A stretch of DNA of 64,000 bases from Streptomyces sp. HmicA12 (GTDB lineage Bacteria > Actinomycetota > Actinomycetes > Streptomycetales > Streptomycetaceae). Positions 1 through 6,908 of this stretch are shown piece by piece. The notes beneath the pieces are model-generated. The model did no database searches. It saw only the letters and a list, made by a program, of their open reading frames with translations, and had not been told where the DNA came from. The translations under genes and the position numbers were made by a program. Every line of letters begins with the position of its first letter. The first letter of the stretch is position 1. Location: contig NZ_KB891842.1 of NCBI RefSeq assembly GCF_000373565.1, forward strand, positions 496,001-560,000. Reading direction: 5' to 3'.

Positions 1-797
1 GCATCTGGAACGAGCAGCTGATCCGCTACGCCGGACACCTCCAGCCCTCCGGACACGTCGTCGGCGACCCGAGCTCCGCCGGCCTCACCGCGTACGCACA
101 GCGTCTCGGCTGGCGCGGCGGCACGGGCACCTCCTGCACCTCCTTCGACGTGCTGCCCCTGATCGTCCAGGAGGTGCCGCACGTCAGGCCCCGCTGCTTC
201 GACCTGCCCCCGGACGCGGTCCTCGAAGTCGCCCTGGAACACCCGGAGTTCGCCTGGTGGGCCGCGCTCGGACTGCGCTGGTACGCGGTCCCCGCACTCG
301 CCAACATGTGCCTGGAGATCGGCGGCGTCTGCTATGGCGCCGCCCCCTTCAACGGCTGGTACATGGGCACGGAGATCGGCGCCCGCAACCTCGCCGACAC
401 CGACCGCTACAACCTGCTGCCCCACCTCGCCCACCGCCTCGGCCTGGACACCAGCAGCGACCGCTCGCTCTGGAAGGACCGCACGCTCGTCGAACTCAAC
501 CGCTCGGTCCTGCACTCCTTCGACCGCGCGGGCGTCACCATCACCGACCACCACACCGAGTCCCTCCGCTTCCTCACCCACCTGGAACGCGAGGAGTCCC
601 GCGGCCGCGCCGTCGGCGCCGACTGGTCGTGGATCGTGCCGCCGATCTCCGGCTCGGCCACGCCCGTCTTCCACCGCACCTACGACGACGTGCGGCACAC
701 CCCGTCGTACGTGCACCATCACGAGGCCCACGCCCGGGCCCGCGGCGAGGACGCCGTCCCGGCGCGGCAGCGCGCTCCCTGGCGCGATCTGGTCTAG
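1..797 (+). CDS. nos: Nitric oxide synthase oxygenase (5' end outside window)
   Basis: The visible frame begins at base 3 (IWNEQLIRYAGH...) and runs to TAG at 795-797, giving about 264 C-terminal residues. It carries hallmark NOS oxygenase motifs: WNEQLIRYAG, FNGWYMGTEIGARNLAD (substrate-arginine binding region), LWKDR.LVELN, SFDRAGVTITDHHTES, and ADWSWIVPPISGSATPVFH (pterin and heme pocket). Bacterial NOS is a heme and tetrahydrobiopterin enzyme oxidising L-arginine to citrulline and NO with electrons from separate reductases. The N-terminal part with the proximal heme cysteine lies upstream of the window. No reductase domain follows: the protein ends about 35 residues after the FH motif, as expected for the short bacterial type. 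A lactonase-like gene follows 56 bp downstream on the same strand. Confidence 0.95.
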   Translation, partial: IWNEQLIRYAGHLQPSGHVVGDPSSAGLTAYAQRLGWRGGTGTSCTSFDVLPLIVQEVPHVRPRCFDLPPDAVLEVALEHPEFAWWAALGLRWYAVPALANMCLEIGGVCYGAAPFNGWYMGTEIGARNLADTDRYNLLPHLAHRLGLDTSSDRSLWKDRTLVELNRSVLHSFDRAGVTITDHHTESLRFLTHLEREESRGRAVGADWSWIVPPISGSATPVFHRTYDDVRHTPSYVHHHEAHARARGEDAVPARQRAPWRDLV

Positions 798-853
798 ACC
801 CACTGCTACCGTCGGCCGCACGGGCACCCGGCCCGTGGCCGAAAGGGGAAGCA

Positions 854-1894
854 GTGAGCGGCAGCCAGTCAGGGCGGGCGTACATCGGATCGTTCACGGC
901 GGCGGGCGGCCGCGGCATCGTGACCGCGCGGCTCGACCCCGAGGACGGTTCCCTCACGCTCCTCGACGCCACCGACGCCCTGCCCGACCCCTCCTACCTC
1001 ACGGTCGCGGGCCCGCTCCTCTACGCGGTGAGCGAGACCCGCGACGGAGCCGTCGCCGCCTTCCGCACGGACACCACCCCGGCCGTCCTCGCCGCGCCGC
1101 CGGTCCCCGTGGACGGTGCGGGCCCCACCCACCTCGCGATCTGGGGCGACCGCGTCCTCACCGCCAACTACGGCTCCGGCAGCGTGAGTTCACTGCCGTT
1201 GCGGGCCGACGGCACCCCGTACCCGGCGGGCCGCGACGTGCTCCGCCACACCGGTTCGGGCCCGCATCCGCAGCGCCAGCAGGCCCCGCACGCCCACCAG
1301 ATCCTGCCGGACCCCAGCGGCCGCTGGGCGGTGAGCGTGGACCTCGGCACGGACTCGGTCCGCGTCTGCGCGCTGTCGGACGAGGGCGGCCTCGTGCTCC
1401 ACCACGAGACGGCCCTGCGCCCCGGTTCGGGCCCCCGCCACCTCGCCTTCCACCCGTCGGGCCGGTACGCGTACGTCCTCAACGAACTCGCCCCCACCCT
1501 CACCGTCTGCCGCTGGGACGCGGTGGAGGGCGCCCTCAGGCCGCTCACGGAACTGCCGGTCCTGCCCGACGGGAGCGCCCGCGGCGACGCGTTCCCCTCC
1601 GAGGTCGTCGTGGCCCCCGACGGACGTTTCCTGTGGACGGCCACCCGCGGCGAGGACGTCGTCACGACGTTCGCCCTCGACGCGACGGGCGAGGCGATCA
1701 CCCTCGTCGGCACCGTCTCCTGCGGCGGCCGCTGGCCCCGAGACCTGGCCATCGATCCCTCGAACCGCTTCCTCTACGCGGCCAACGAACGCTCCGGCGA
1801 CGTGACCTGGTTCGCCGTGGACCAGGAGTCGGGGCTGCCGGTGCGCGGCGGTTCGGTGCGCGTCCCCGCGCCGTCCTGCGTGGTGTTCGGCTAG
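854..1894 (+). CDS. Lactonase-family beta-propeller protein (6-phosphogluconolactonase type)
   Basis: A 346-residue protein starting at GTG 854, chosen because GGGGA lies just upstream and the product opens MSGSQSGRAYIGSFTAAGGRGI, the typical first blade of the YbhE/Pgl lactonase family. Repeated blades are visible (PSYLTVAG.LLYAVSE, GPTHLAIWGDRVLTANYGSGSVS, HAHQILPDPSGRWAVSVDLGTD, GPRHLAFHPSGRYAYVLNEL, PRDLAIDPSNRFLYAANE). Family members hydrolyse 6-phosphogluconolactone in the oxidative pentose phosphate pathway, but many are uncharacterised lactonases. It has no signal peptide. It converges on the methyltransferase gene with a 4-bp overlap at the 3' ends. The family call is firm; the substrate is inferred. 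Confidence 0.88.
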   Translation: MSGSQSGRAYIGSFTAAGGRGIVTARLDPEDGSLTLLDATDALPDPSYLTVAGPLLYAVSETRDGAVAAFRTDTTPAVLAAPPVPVDGAGPTHLAIWGDRVLTANYGSGSVSSLPLRADGTPYPAGRDVLRHTGSGPHPQRQQAPHAHQILPDPSGRWAVSVDLGTDSVRVCALSDEGGLVLHHETALRPGSGPRHLAFHPSGRYAYVLNELAPTLTVCRWDAVEGALRPLTELPVLPDGSARGDAFPSEVVVAPDGRFLWTATRGEDVVTTFALDATGEAITLVGTVSCGGRWPRDLAIDPSNRFLYAANERSGDVTWFAVDQESGLPVRGGSVRVPAPSCVVFG

Positions 1895-2553
1895 ACCTTC
1901 CGGCCCGGCGGCAGTGCCACGCCGGCGAGGAAGTTCCTGGCCGTCTGCCACACCTGGGCGGACCAGCCGAGCGCGGCGAGCTGGTCCATGAGGTCCTGTG
2001 CCTCGTGGAAGACCTTCACGATGCGGTACGCGCTGCCGTCCTCGAGCCGGCGCAGGGCCGCGTGCCCTGACTCGTCCGTCAGGAGTTCCTCGTGCACGGC
2101 CTCGGTGGGCCCGTCGTCGACGAAGACGGCCCGGCCGCCGGGGGCGAGCGAGGCCGCGACCGAACGCCAGAACTCGGGGAACCGGGCCGGCGGGACGTGC
2201 GACAGCCAGAAGCCGAAGAACACCGTGTCGTAGCGGCGCGGTGGCTGCCAGTCGAAGAGGTCGGCCCGCACGAAGCGGACGTTGCGCGCGGTGGCCCGCT
2301 CCCGGGCGATGGCGAGGGTCTCGGCAGAGGCGTCGACGGCCGTCACCGACCGGGCCCGCTCCGCGAGCAGAGGGGTCCACTGACCGGTCCCGCAGGCCAG
2401 CTCGAGGACGTGGCCGACGATCGGCAGTTCGGCGGTGGTCGCCAACAGTTCTTGCAGGTCCGCACGTTCGGCGTAGACGCTGTCGTACTCGGGCGCCCGG
2501 GCCCGGTAGTAAGCCATCTGCTCTGCCATGAGTGCTGCGTCGTAGCTGCTCAT
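1891..2553 (-). CDS. Class I SAM-dependent methyltransferase
   Basis: A 220-residue Rossmann-fold methyltransferase. Motif I is LELACGTGQW (residues 50-59), followed by an acidic adenosine-binding strand (SVTAVDASAE), motif DLFDW and the post-motif LAPGGRAVFVDD. The substrate cannot be told. Start choice: ATGs lie at 2559 and 2553 with no ribosome-binding site. A TATCGT -10-like hexamer (2566-2561 on this strand) ends one base before the first ATG and seven before the second, so a leaderless transcript starting at 2553 fits better. The gene converges on the lactonase gene. Confidence 0.82.
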   Translation of the reverse strand: MSSYDAALMAEQMAYYRARAPEYDSVYAERADLQELLATTAELPIVGHVLELACGTGQWTPLLAERARSVTAVDASAETLAIARERATARNVRFVRADLFDWQPPRRYDTVFFGFWLSHVPPARFPEFWRSVAASLAPGGRAVFVDDGPTEAVHEELLTDESGHAALRRLEDGSAYRIVKVFHEAQDLMDQLAALGWSAQVWQTARNFLAGVALPPGRKV

Positions 2554-2792
2554 GCCCATGACGATAGGGAGCCGGGCCCGGCCTTGGCCACACGCGAAGA
2601 CGATTCAAGCCGGTTCTGATCCCACGTAAAACTGGTCTGGCGACGGAGGCGGAATCTCACTCCAGGCGCTGCCCGGACGAGTGGGCCGCAAGCGCATTCC
2701 AGGCCCGCCTGCCGACTCCTGAGAACGCGCCTCGCCCCAAGCCCGCCGACGACCGAGAAGGAAGTTCATTCTCGGCCAGGGAAAGTGAAGAA

Positions 2793-2820
2793 CGGGGCCC
2801 GGGGACATCCCCGGGCCCCG
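2793..2820 (-). terminator. Perfect 12-bp hairpin, likely terminator of the CbiX-like gene
   Basis: Arms CGGGGCCCGGGG and CCCCGGGCCCCG are perfectly complementary around a 4-base loop (ACAT). It sits 15 bp beyond the stop of the minus-strand CbiX-like gene. There is no strong U tract, as usual in Streptomyces. The rest of 2560-2834 shows no convincing gene. Confidence 0.75.
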
Positions 2821-2834
2821 CGAAACAAGTCCGG

Positions 2835-3773
2835 TCAGCCGCCGGAGGCGACCGGCTGGGGCGTGATCCCCAGCGCCGTCGTGTACTTGGCGAGGGCCAG
2901 CTTGCCCATCGCCGGGTACGCCCCGAGCGGCTCCGCGGCAGCGCACCCCGCGTCCTTGGCGGCGGCCTCGAGCACCGACGGGTCCAGCTCGGGACCGATC
3001 AGGTACGGAGCCAGCGCCAGCTGCTGCGAGCCTGAGCCGCGCAGCTGCTCGGCGATCGCGGTGACGGAGCCCTCGGCGTCGAGCGCGGCGGCCATCACCG
3101 GCACGGCGAGCCGCGCGGCGAGCAGCATCCCGGTGATCCCGGCGGCCTGCACGGCCTCCTCGCCGCCGACCGTGGCCAGCACGATGCCGTCCGCGGCCGT
3201 GGCCACGGTGAACAGGCGGGCGCGGTCGGCGCGGGCCAGACCGGCCTCCGACAGGCGCACGTGCAGCCCCTCGGCGAGCAGCGGGTGCGGGCCGAGGACG
3301 TCGGTCAGCTCCGCGGCGACACGGCTGTCGGAGATGCCCTGCCGGATCTGCCGGACCTGCGCGTTGTCGGGACCCGCGAGCAGCGGCACGACGACCGAGA
3401 CCGGACCCTCGGGCTCCCTGACGCCCTCGATGCCGGCGGCGAGCGCCTGCTCGTAGCGGGCCGTGCGCTCCTTCGCCGCGTGCGCGAGCACGGAGGCGAG
3501 GGAGGGGAACTCGGCGGAGATCGGGAAGTCGGTGACCTCCCCCTCCACGAAGGCGACCCGCGCGTCCAGACCGGGCAGCTCGGAGCGGGCGATGCTCACG
3601 ACCTCGTCGGCGAGCATGCGCGTCGCGGCGCTGGGCGTGCCCGGCACCGCGAGTACGAGGGACGGTGCGCCCTCAGGGGCGGCCACGGGTTCCGGGCGGC
3701 GGTGCCGTCCGGGCTGGCGGGGTCGCGGCATTCGTACAGGCAGGCCGGAAGCAGGCCCTTGGGAGGAGCTCAT
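2835..3773 (-). CDS. CbiX/sirohydrochlorin-chelatase-like protein lacking the canonical His
   Basis: A 312-residue two-lobed protein with class II chelatase (CbiX) architecture: VVVPLLAGPDNAQVRQI, DVLGPHPLLAEGLHVRLSEAG, DGIVLATVGGEEAVQAAG and a C-terminal PYLIGPELDPSVLEAAAKDAG.AAAEPLGAYPAMGKLALAKY. In CbiX/SirB the first strand normally ends in GHGS or GHGT with a metal-binding His. Here it reads LAVPGTPSAA, and the equivalent second-lobe His is not evident either. Binding or regulation rather than chelation is therefore possible. Start is ATG 3773, without a Shine-Dalgarno sequence; TAGCAT lies 8 bases upstream, again leaderless-like. An alternative ATG is at 3731. A perfect hairpin follows the gene. 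Confidence 0.72.
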   Translation of the reverse strand: MSSSQGPASGLPVRMPRPRQPGRHRRPEPVAAPEGAPSLVLAVPGTPSAATRMLADEVVSIARSELPGLDARVAFVEGEVTDFPISAEFPSLASVLAHAAKERTARYEQALAAGIEGVREPEGPVSVVVPLLAGPDNAQVRQIRQGISDSRVAAELTDVLGPHPLLAEGLHVRLSEAGLARADRARLFTVATAADGIVLATVGGEEAVQAAGITGMLLAARLAVPVMAAALDAEGSVTAIAEQLRGSGSQQLALAPYLIGPELDPSVLEAAAKDAGCAAAEPLGAYPAMGKLALAKYTTALGITPQPVASGG

Positions 3774-3933
3774 GCGGCCGCATGCTACTGGCTCGACAGG
3801 CCCCGATGTTCGGTCAGGGGGCAGCTGAGCGGTATCCGTCCTCGATTGTCCGTTCAGTTCCGGATGAGTGGTTGCGGATGGTTCAAGTGCCCTGGTCCGA
3901 AGGGGTGCGAGTCAACCGGGGGAGTACGCGTGG

Positions 3934-4908
3934 CTACGCCACCGACAGGAGCCGTCCGTCGCACGGCAGTCTCAGCGCGTCGGTGGCGAGTGCCGCGGCG
4001 ATCACCAGGGAGCCGTGCAGCGGGTCTCCCGCGGCGGTGACCACGGTGGCGTGCGGGAGTTGCTCCGCGAGCTCCGCGCGCAGCGGGCCCAGCAGCGGCT
4101 CGCCCATCTTGAACAGTCCGCCGGTGAGCGCGACGTCGCCGCCGCCCGCCGGGCAGACCGCTGCCGCCGCGTCCGCGATGTGCCGGGCGGCCTCGCGCAG
4201 CACGCCCGCGGCGACCGGGTCGCCGTCCGTCGCGCACCTGGCCACGTCCGGCGCGAACGAGGCGAGCGCCGCCGGACGGTCGGTGCGCGGGTAGATCCGG
4301 CTCGGCAGCTCGCCCGCGGGGCCGAACCGCTCCTCGGCGAGCGCGAGCAGCGCCGTGCTGCCGCCGCGCCGCCCGTCGTGCGCCCGCATCGCGGCGTCGA
4401 GTCCGGCCCGCCCGATCCAGGCGCCGCCGCCGCAGTCGCCGAGCAGATGCCCCCAGCCGTCGGCCCGCCGCCAGCCGCCGAGGTCGCTGCCGAGGGCGAT
4501 CATGCCGGTGCCCGCGGCCACGACGGCGCCGGGCCGCTGGCCGAGCGCGCCCGCGTACGCGGTGACGGCGTCCCCGGCCAACGCGAGCCGCTCCACGCCC
4601 AGTTCGCGCTTCATCGCGTCGGGCAGGTCGGCCCGCAGGCCGTCCCCGAGGGTCGCCATCCCGGCCGCGCCGACGACGACCGCGTCCACGGCGTCCGTGT
4701 CGGCTGACGGGCTGTCGTCGGCGAGCAACGTCCGTGCCATGGACAGCAGTTGCTCCATCATGTCCGCGGCGTCGATACCGGCCGCCAACGTGCGCACCGG
4801 GGTGCGGGACACGGCGGTCGTGGCCCCGGCCAGGTCGTCGGCGCGGGCGAGCGCGACGCGCAGTCCGGAACCCCCCGAATCCACCCCGAGCACCCGGACG
4901 GTGCTCAC
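3934..4908 (-). CDS. BadF/BadG/BcrA/BcrD-type sugar kinase (N-acetylglucosamine kinase-like)
   Basis: A 324-residue ASKHA-fold ATPase. The phosphate-1 loop is VLGVDSGGSGLRVAL at the N-terminus, with VVVGAAGM, the nucleotide-binding VAAGTGMIALG, DGWGHLLGDCGGGAWIGRAGLDAAMRA and a C-terminal VALTGGLFKMGEPL adenosine motif. This pattern is typical of GlcNAc kinases rather than dehydratase activators, since no Fe-S cysteines are present. It probably phosphorylates an amino sugar in the cytoplasm. Start is GTG 4908, which overlaps the UDG stop codon as GTGA, so the two are probably translationally coupled. An upstream ATG in the same frame lies deep inside the UDG gene and was rejected. Confidence 0.82.
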   Translation of the reverse strand: MSTVRVLGVDSGGSGLRVALARADDLAGATTAVSRTPVRTLAAGIDAADMMEQLLSMARTLLADDSPSADTDAVDAVVVGAAGMATLGDGLRADLPDAMKRELGVERLALAGDAVTAYAGALGQRPGAVVAAGTGMIALGSDLGGWRRADGWGHLLGDCGGGAWIGRAGLDAAMRAHDGRRGGSTALLALAEERFGPAGELPSRIYPRTDRPAALASFAPDVARCATDGDPVAAGVLREAARHIADAAAAVCPAGGGDVALTGGLFKMGEPLLGPLRAELAEQLPHATVVTAAGDPLHGSLVIAAALATDALRLPCDGRLLSVA

Positions 4909-5582
4909 GGAAGCCGCCAGTCGATCGGCTCCGCGCCCTGCCGTACGAGCAGGTCGTTGGCCCGGCTGAAGGGGCGCGAGCCGAAGAAGCCGCGGTCGGC
5001 GGACATGGGGGAGGGGTGCGGGGACTCGATCGCCGGGTACTCGCTCAGCCACGGGCGCGTATTACGGGCGTCGCGGCCCCACAGGATCGACACCAGCGGG
5101 CGGCCTCGCGCGGCGAGGGCGCGGATCGCCTGCTCGGTGACCTGCTCCCACCCCTTGTCGCGGTGCGCGCCGGGCTTTCGCGGGGCCGTGGTCAGCGCCC
5201 TGTTCAGCAGCAGCACACCCTGCCGGGTCCAGGGCGTCAGGTCGCCGTTCGACGGCTGCGCCAGACCCAGGTCGGTGTTCAGCTCCCGGTAGATGTTGAT
5301 CAGGCTGCCCGGCAGCGGACGTACGTCCGGGGCCACCGAGAACGACAGGCCCACCGCGTGACCCGGCGTCGGGTACGGGTCCTGACCGACGATCAGTACC
5401 CGTACCTCGTCGAAGGGTTGCTGGAACGCCCGCAGGACGTTCGCGCCCGCGGGGACGTAAGTACGGCCGGCGGCGATCTCCGCGCGCAGGAAGTCCCCCA
5501 TCGCGGCGATCTGCCCGGCCACGGGTTCCAGGGCCTTCGCCCAGCCCGCTTCGACGATTTCATGCAGAGGTCGTGGTGCCAC
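4905..5582 (-). CDS. ung: Uracil-DNA glycosylase (family 1)
   Basis: A 225-residue enzyme, the normal length of family 1 UDG, which excises uracil from DNA. The water-activating loop is VGQDPYPTPGHAVGLSFS, with catalytic Asp at residue 68. LLLNRALTT provides the uracil-binding Asn, and HPSPMSADRGFFGSRPFSRAN is the DNA-intercalation loop with the catalytic His. Start is GTG 5582, giving MAPRPLHEIV. It has no Shine-Dalgarno site, and a TAGGGT -10 ends six bases upstream, so it is probably leaderless. It is first in a two-gene operon with the BadF-type kinase, whose GTG overlaps its stop. Confidence 0.97.
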   Translation of the reverse strand: MAPRPLHEIVEAGWAKALEPVAGQIAAMGDFLRAEIAAGRTYVPAGANVLRAFQQPFDEVRVLIVGQDPYPTPGHAVGLSFSVAPDVRPLPGSLINIYRELNTDLGLAQPSNGDLTPWTRQGVLLLNRALTTAPRKPGAHRDKGWEQVTEQAIRALAARGRPLVSILWGRDARNTRPWLSEYPAIESPHPSPMSADRGFFGSRPFSRANDLLVRQGAEPIDWRLP

Positions 5583-5588
5583 GGCGTC

Positions 5589-5619
5589 ACCCTACTGCCG
5601 TACAGGCGGACCGCTTCAA
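5589..5619 (-). promoter_or_regulatory. Putative leaderless promoter of ung
   Basis: Reading the minus strand: TTGAAG (5619-5614), a 19-bp spacer, TAGGGT (5594-5589), six bases, then the GTG start at 5582. That places the expected transcription start at the start codon. The -35 match and spacer are only fair. Confidence 0.5.
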
Positions 5620-5655
5620 CCGGTGGTCGGCCGCGGCCCGACGGCCGACCACCGG
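5620..5655 (-). terminator. 14-bp perfect hairpin after the Asp-box gene
   Basis: Arms 5620-5633 (CCGGTGGTCGGCCG) and 5642-5655 (CGGCCGACCACCGG) pair perfectly around an 8-base loop. It lies just past the stop of the minus-strand propeller gene and before the ung promoter. It has no T-tract. Confidence 0.75.
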
Positions 5656-5666
5656 GCGGCCGGGCC

Positions 5667-6767
5667 TCAGCCCACCACGGCCGCGCGTACGCACAGCACA
5701 TCCGGCAGATGCGACGCCAACTGCTGCCAGCTGTCGCCGTCGTCGGCCGAGGCGAACACCTCCCCGTTCCGGTTCCCGAAGTACACCCCCGCGGGGTCGG
5801 CGTCGTCCGTGCACAGGGCGTCCCGCAGCACCGTGCCGTAGTGCGGGCCCTCCGGCAGGCCCCGGCTCAGCGGCTCCCAGCTCTTGCCCGCGTCCTGCGT
5901 GCGGAAGACGCGACATCGGCGGTCGGCGGGGACCCGGTCCGCGTCCGCGGTGATCGGGAACGTGTACGCGGTGTCCGCGCGGTGCGGGTGCGCGGCGATG
6001 CCGAAACCGAACGTCGACGGCAGCCCGGCCCCGATGTCGGTCCAGTGGCCGCCCGCGTCGTCACTGCGGTACACGCCCCAGTGGTTCTGCAGATACAGCC
6101 GGTCCGGGTCGACGGCGTCCCTGGCCACCTTGTGCACGCACTGACCGAACTCCGGGTTCGGGTCGGGCAGGAACACCGCCGACACCCCCGAGTTCGCCGG
6201 GTCCCAGCTCGCCCCGCCGTCCGTGGAGCGGAAGACCCCCGCCGTGGACACCGCCACCGTGAGGGCCTGCGGATCGCGGGCGTCGGTCAGCACCGTGTGC
6301 AGGCCCTCGCCACCGCCGCCCGGCACCCACCGGGAGCGGGTCGGATGCTCCCAGAGCGGGCGGCACAGCTCGAAGGTCTCGCCGCGGTCCTCCGACCGGT
6401 ACAGCGCGGCCGGCTCCGTGCCCGCGTACACCACGTCGGGTTCGGCGGCCGCGGGGTGCAGCTGCCACACCCGCTCCAGTGAAGTCCCGGTGTCCTGAGG
6501 GAACTTGACGGCGGGGGCGGCCGGTTCGGTCCACGTCCGGCCGAGGTCGTCGGAGTGGAAGACGGACGGCCCCCAGTGCGCGCTGTCGCCGCCCACGAGC
6601 AGCCGCGGCGCCGGGCCCCGGGTGTCGATGGCGACGGAGTACACCGCCTGCGCGTTGAAGTACGGATCCTCGTCGAAGACCCAGGGCGCGCCCGATCCGC
6701 CGTCCGCGCGCCTGCGCCCCAGGAAAAGCCCCTTGCGTGTGCCCACAGCGAGCAGCACTTCAGTCAT
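5667..6767 (-). CDS. Asp-box (BNR/sialidase-like) beta-propeller protein
   Basis: A 366-residue protein opening MTEVLLAVGTRKGLFLGRR. At least six Asp-box repeats of type S-x-D-x-G-x-x-W/F are visible: HSDDLGRTW, RSEDRGETF, RSTDGGASW, RSDDAGGHW, RTQDAGKSW, ASADDGDSW. These mark a sialidase-fold propeller, but sialidase catalytic residues (arginine triad, Tyr/Glu pair) are not evident. Members of this group are mostly annotated exo-alpha-sialidase or photosystem-assembly-like without proof. There is no signal peptide, so it is probably cytoplasmic. Start is ATG 6767 because GGAGG (6780-6776) is correctly spaced; the GTG at 6776 overlaps that site. Function unknown. Confidence 0.8.
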   Translation of the reverse strand: MTEVLLAVGTRKGLFLGRRRADGGSGAPWVFDEDPYFNAQAVYSVAIDTRGPAPRLLVGGDSAHWGPSVFHSDDLGRTWTEPAAPAVKFPQDTGTSLERVWQLHPAAAEPDVVYAGTEPAALYRSEDRGETFELCRPLWEHPTRSRWVPGGGGEGLHTVLTDARDPQALTVAVSTAGVFRSTDGGASWDPANSGVSAVFLPDPNPEFGQCVHKVARDAVDPDRLYLQNHWGVYRSDDAGGHWTDIGAGLPSTFGFGIAAHPHRADTAYTFPITADADRVPADRRCRVFRTQDAGKSWEPLSRGLPEGPHYGTVLRDALCTDDADPAGVYFGNRNGEVFASADDGDSWQQLASHLPDVLCVRAAVVG

Positions 6768-6870
6768 GCCGAACACCTCCGAAACGTCGTTGTCCCCAGG
6801 TATCGGCCAGTCTGCACCCCGGCACTGACAATGGCCGGTTCACCCGACTTTGCGCAGGTCGGACGGCGGA

Positions 6871-6896
6871 GCCCGGACCACCGAAGAGGTCCGGGC
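6871..6896 (-). terminator. Terminator of the peptide ABC operon
   Basis: A perfect 9-bp stem, GCCCGGACC (6871-6879) with GGTCCGGGC (6888-6896), and an 8-base loop lie 13 bp past the stop of the last operon gene. The region between it and 6767 would hold the promoter of the Asp-box gene, but no clear -35/-10 pair was found. Confidence 0.7.
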
Positions 6897-6908
6897 CCCG
6901 CGACCGCG

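Noticed and set aside
257..853. Arg/Pro-rich frames overlapping NOS and running into the lactonase gene
   Set aside because: The composition is that of out-of-frame GC-rich sequence, and GTG 854 with a ribosome-binding site explains the lactonase start.
3774..3933. Possible small gene in the gap upstream of the CbiX-like start
   Set aside because: No frame with codon bias or a ribosome-binding site was found.
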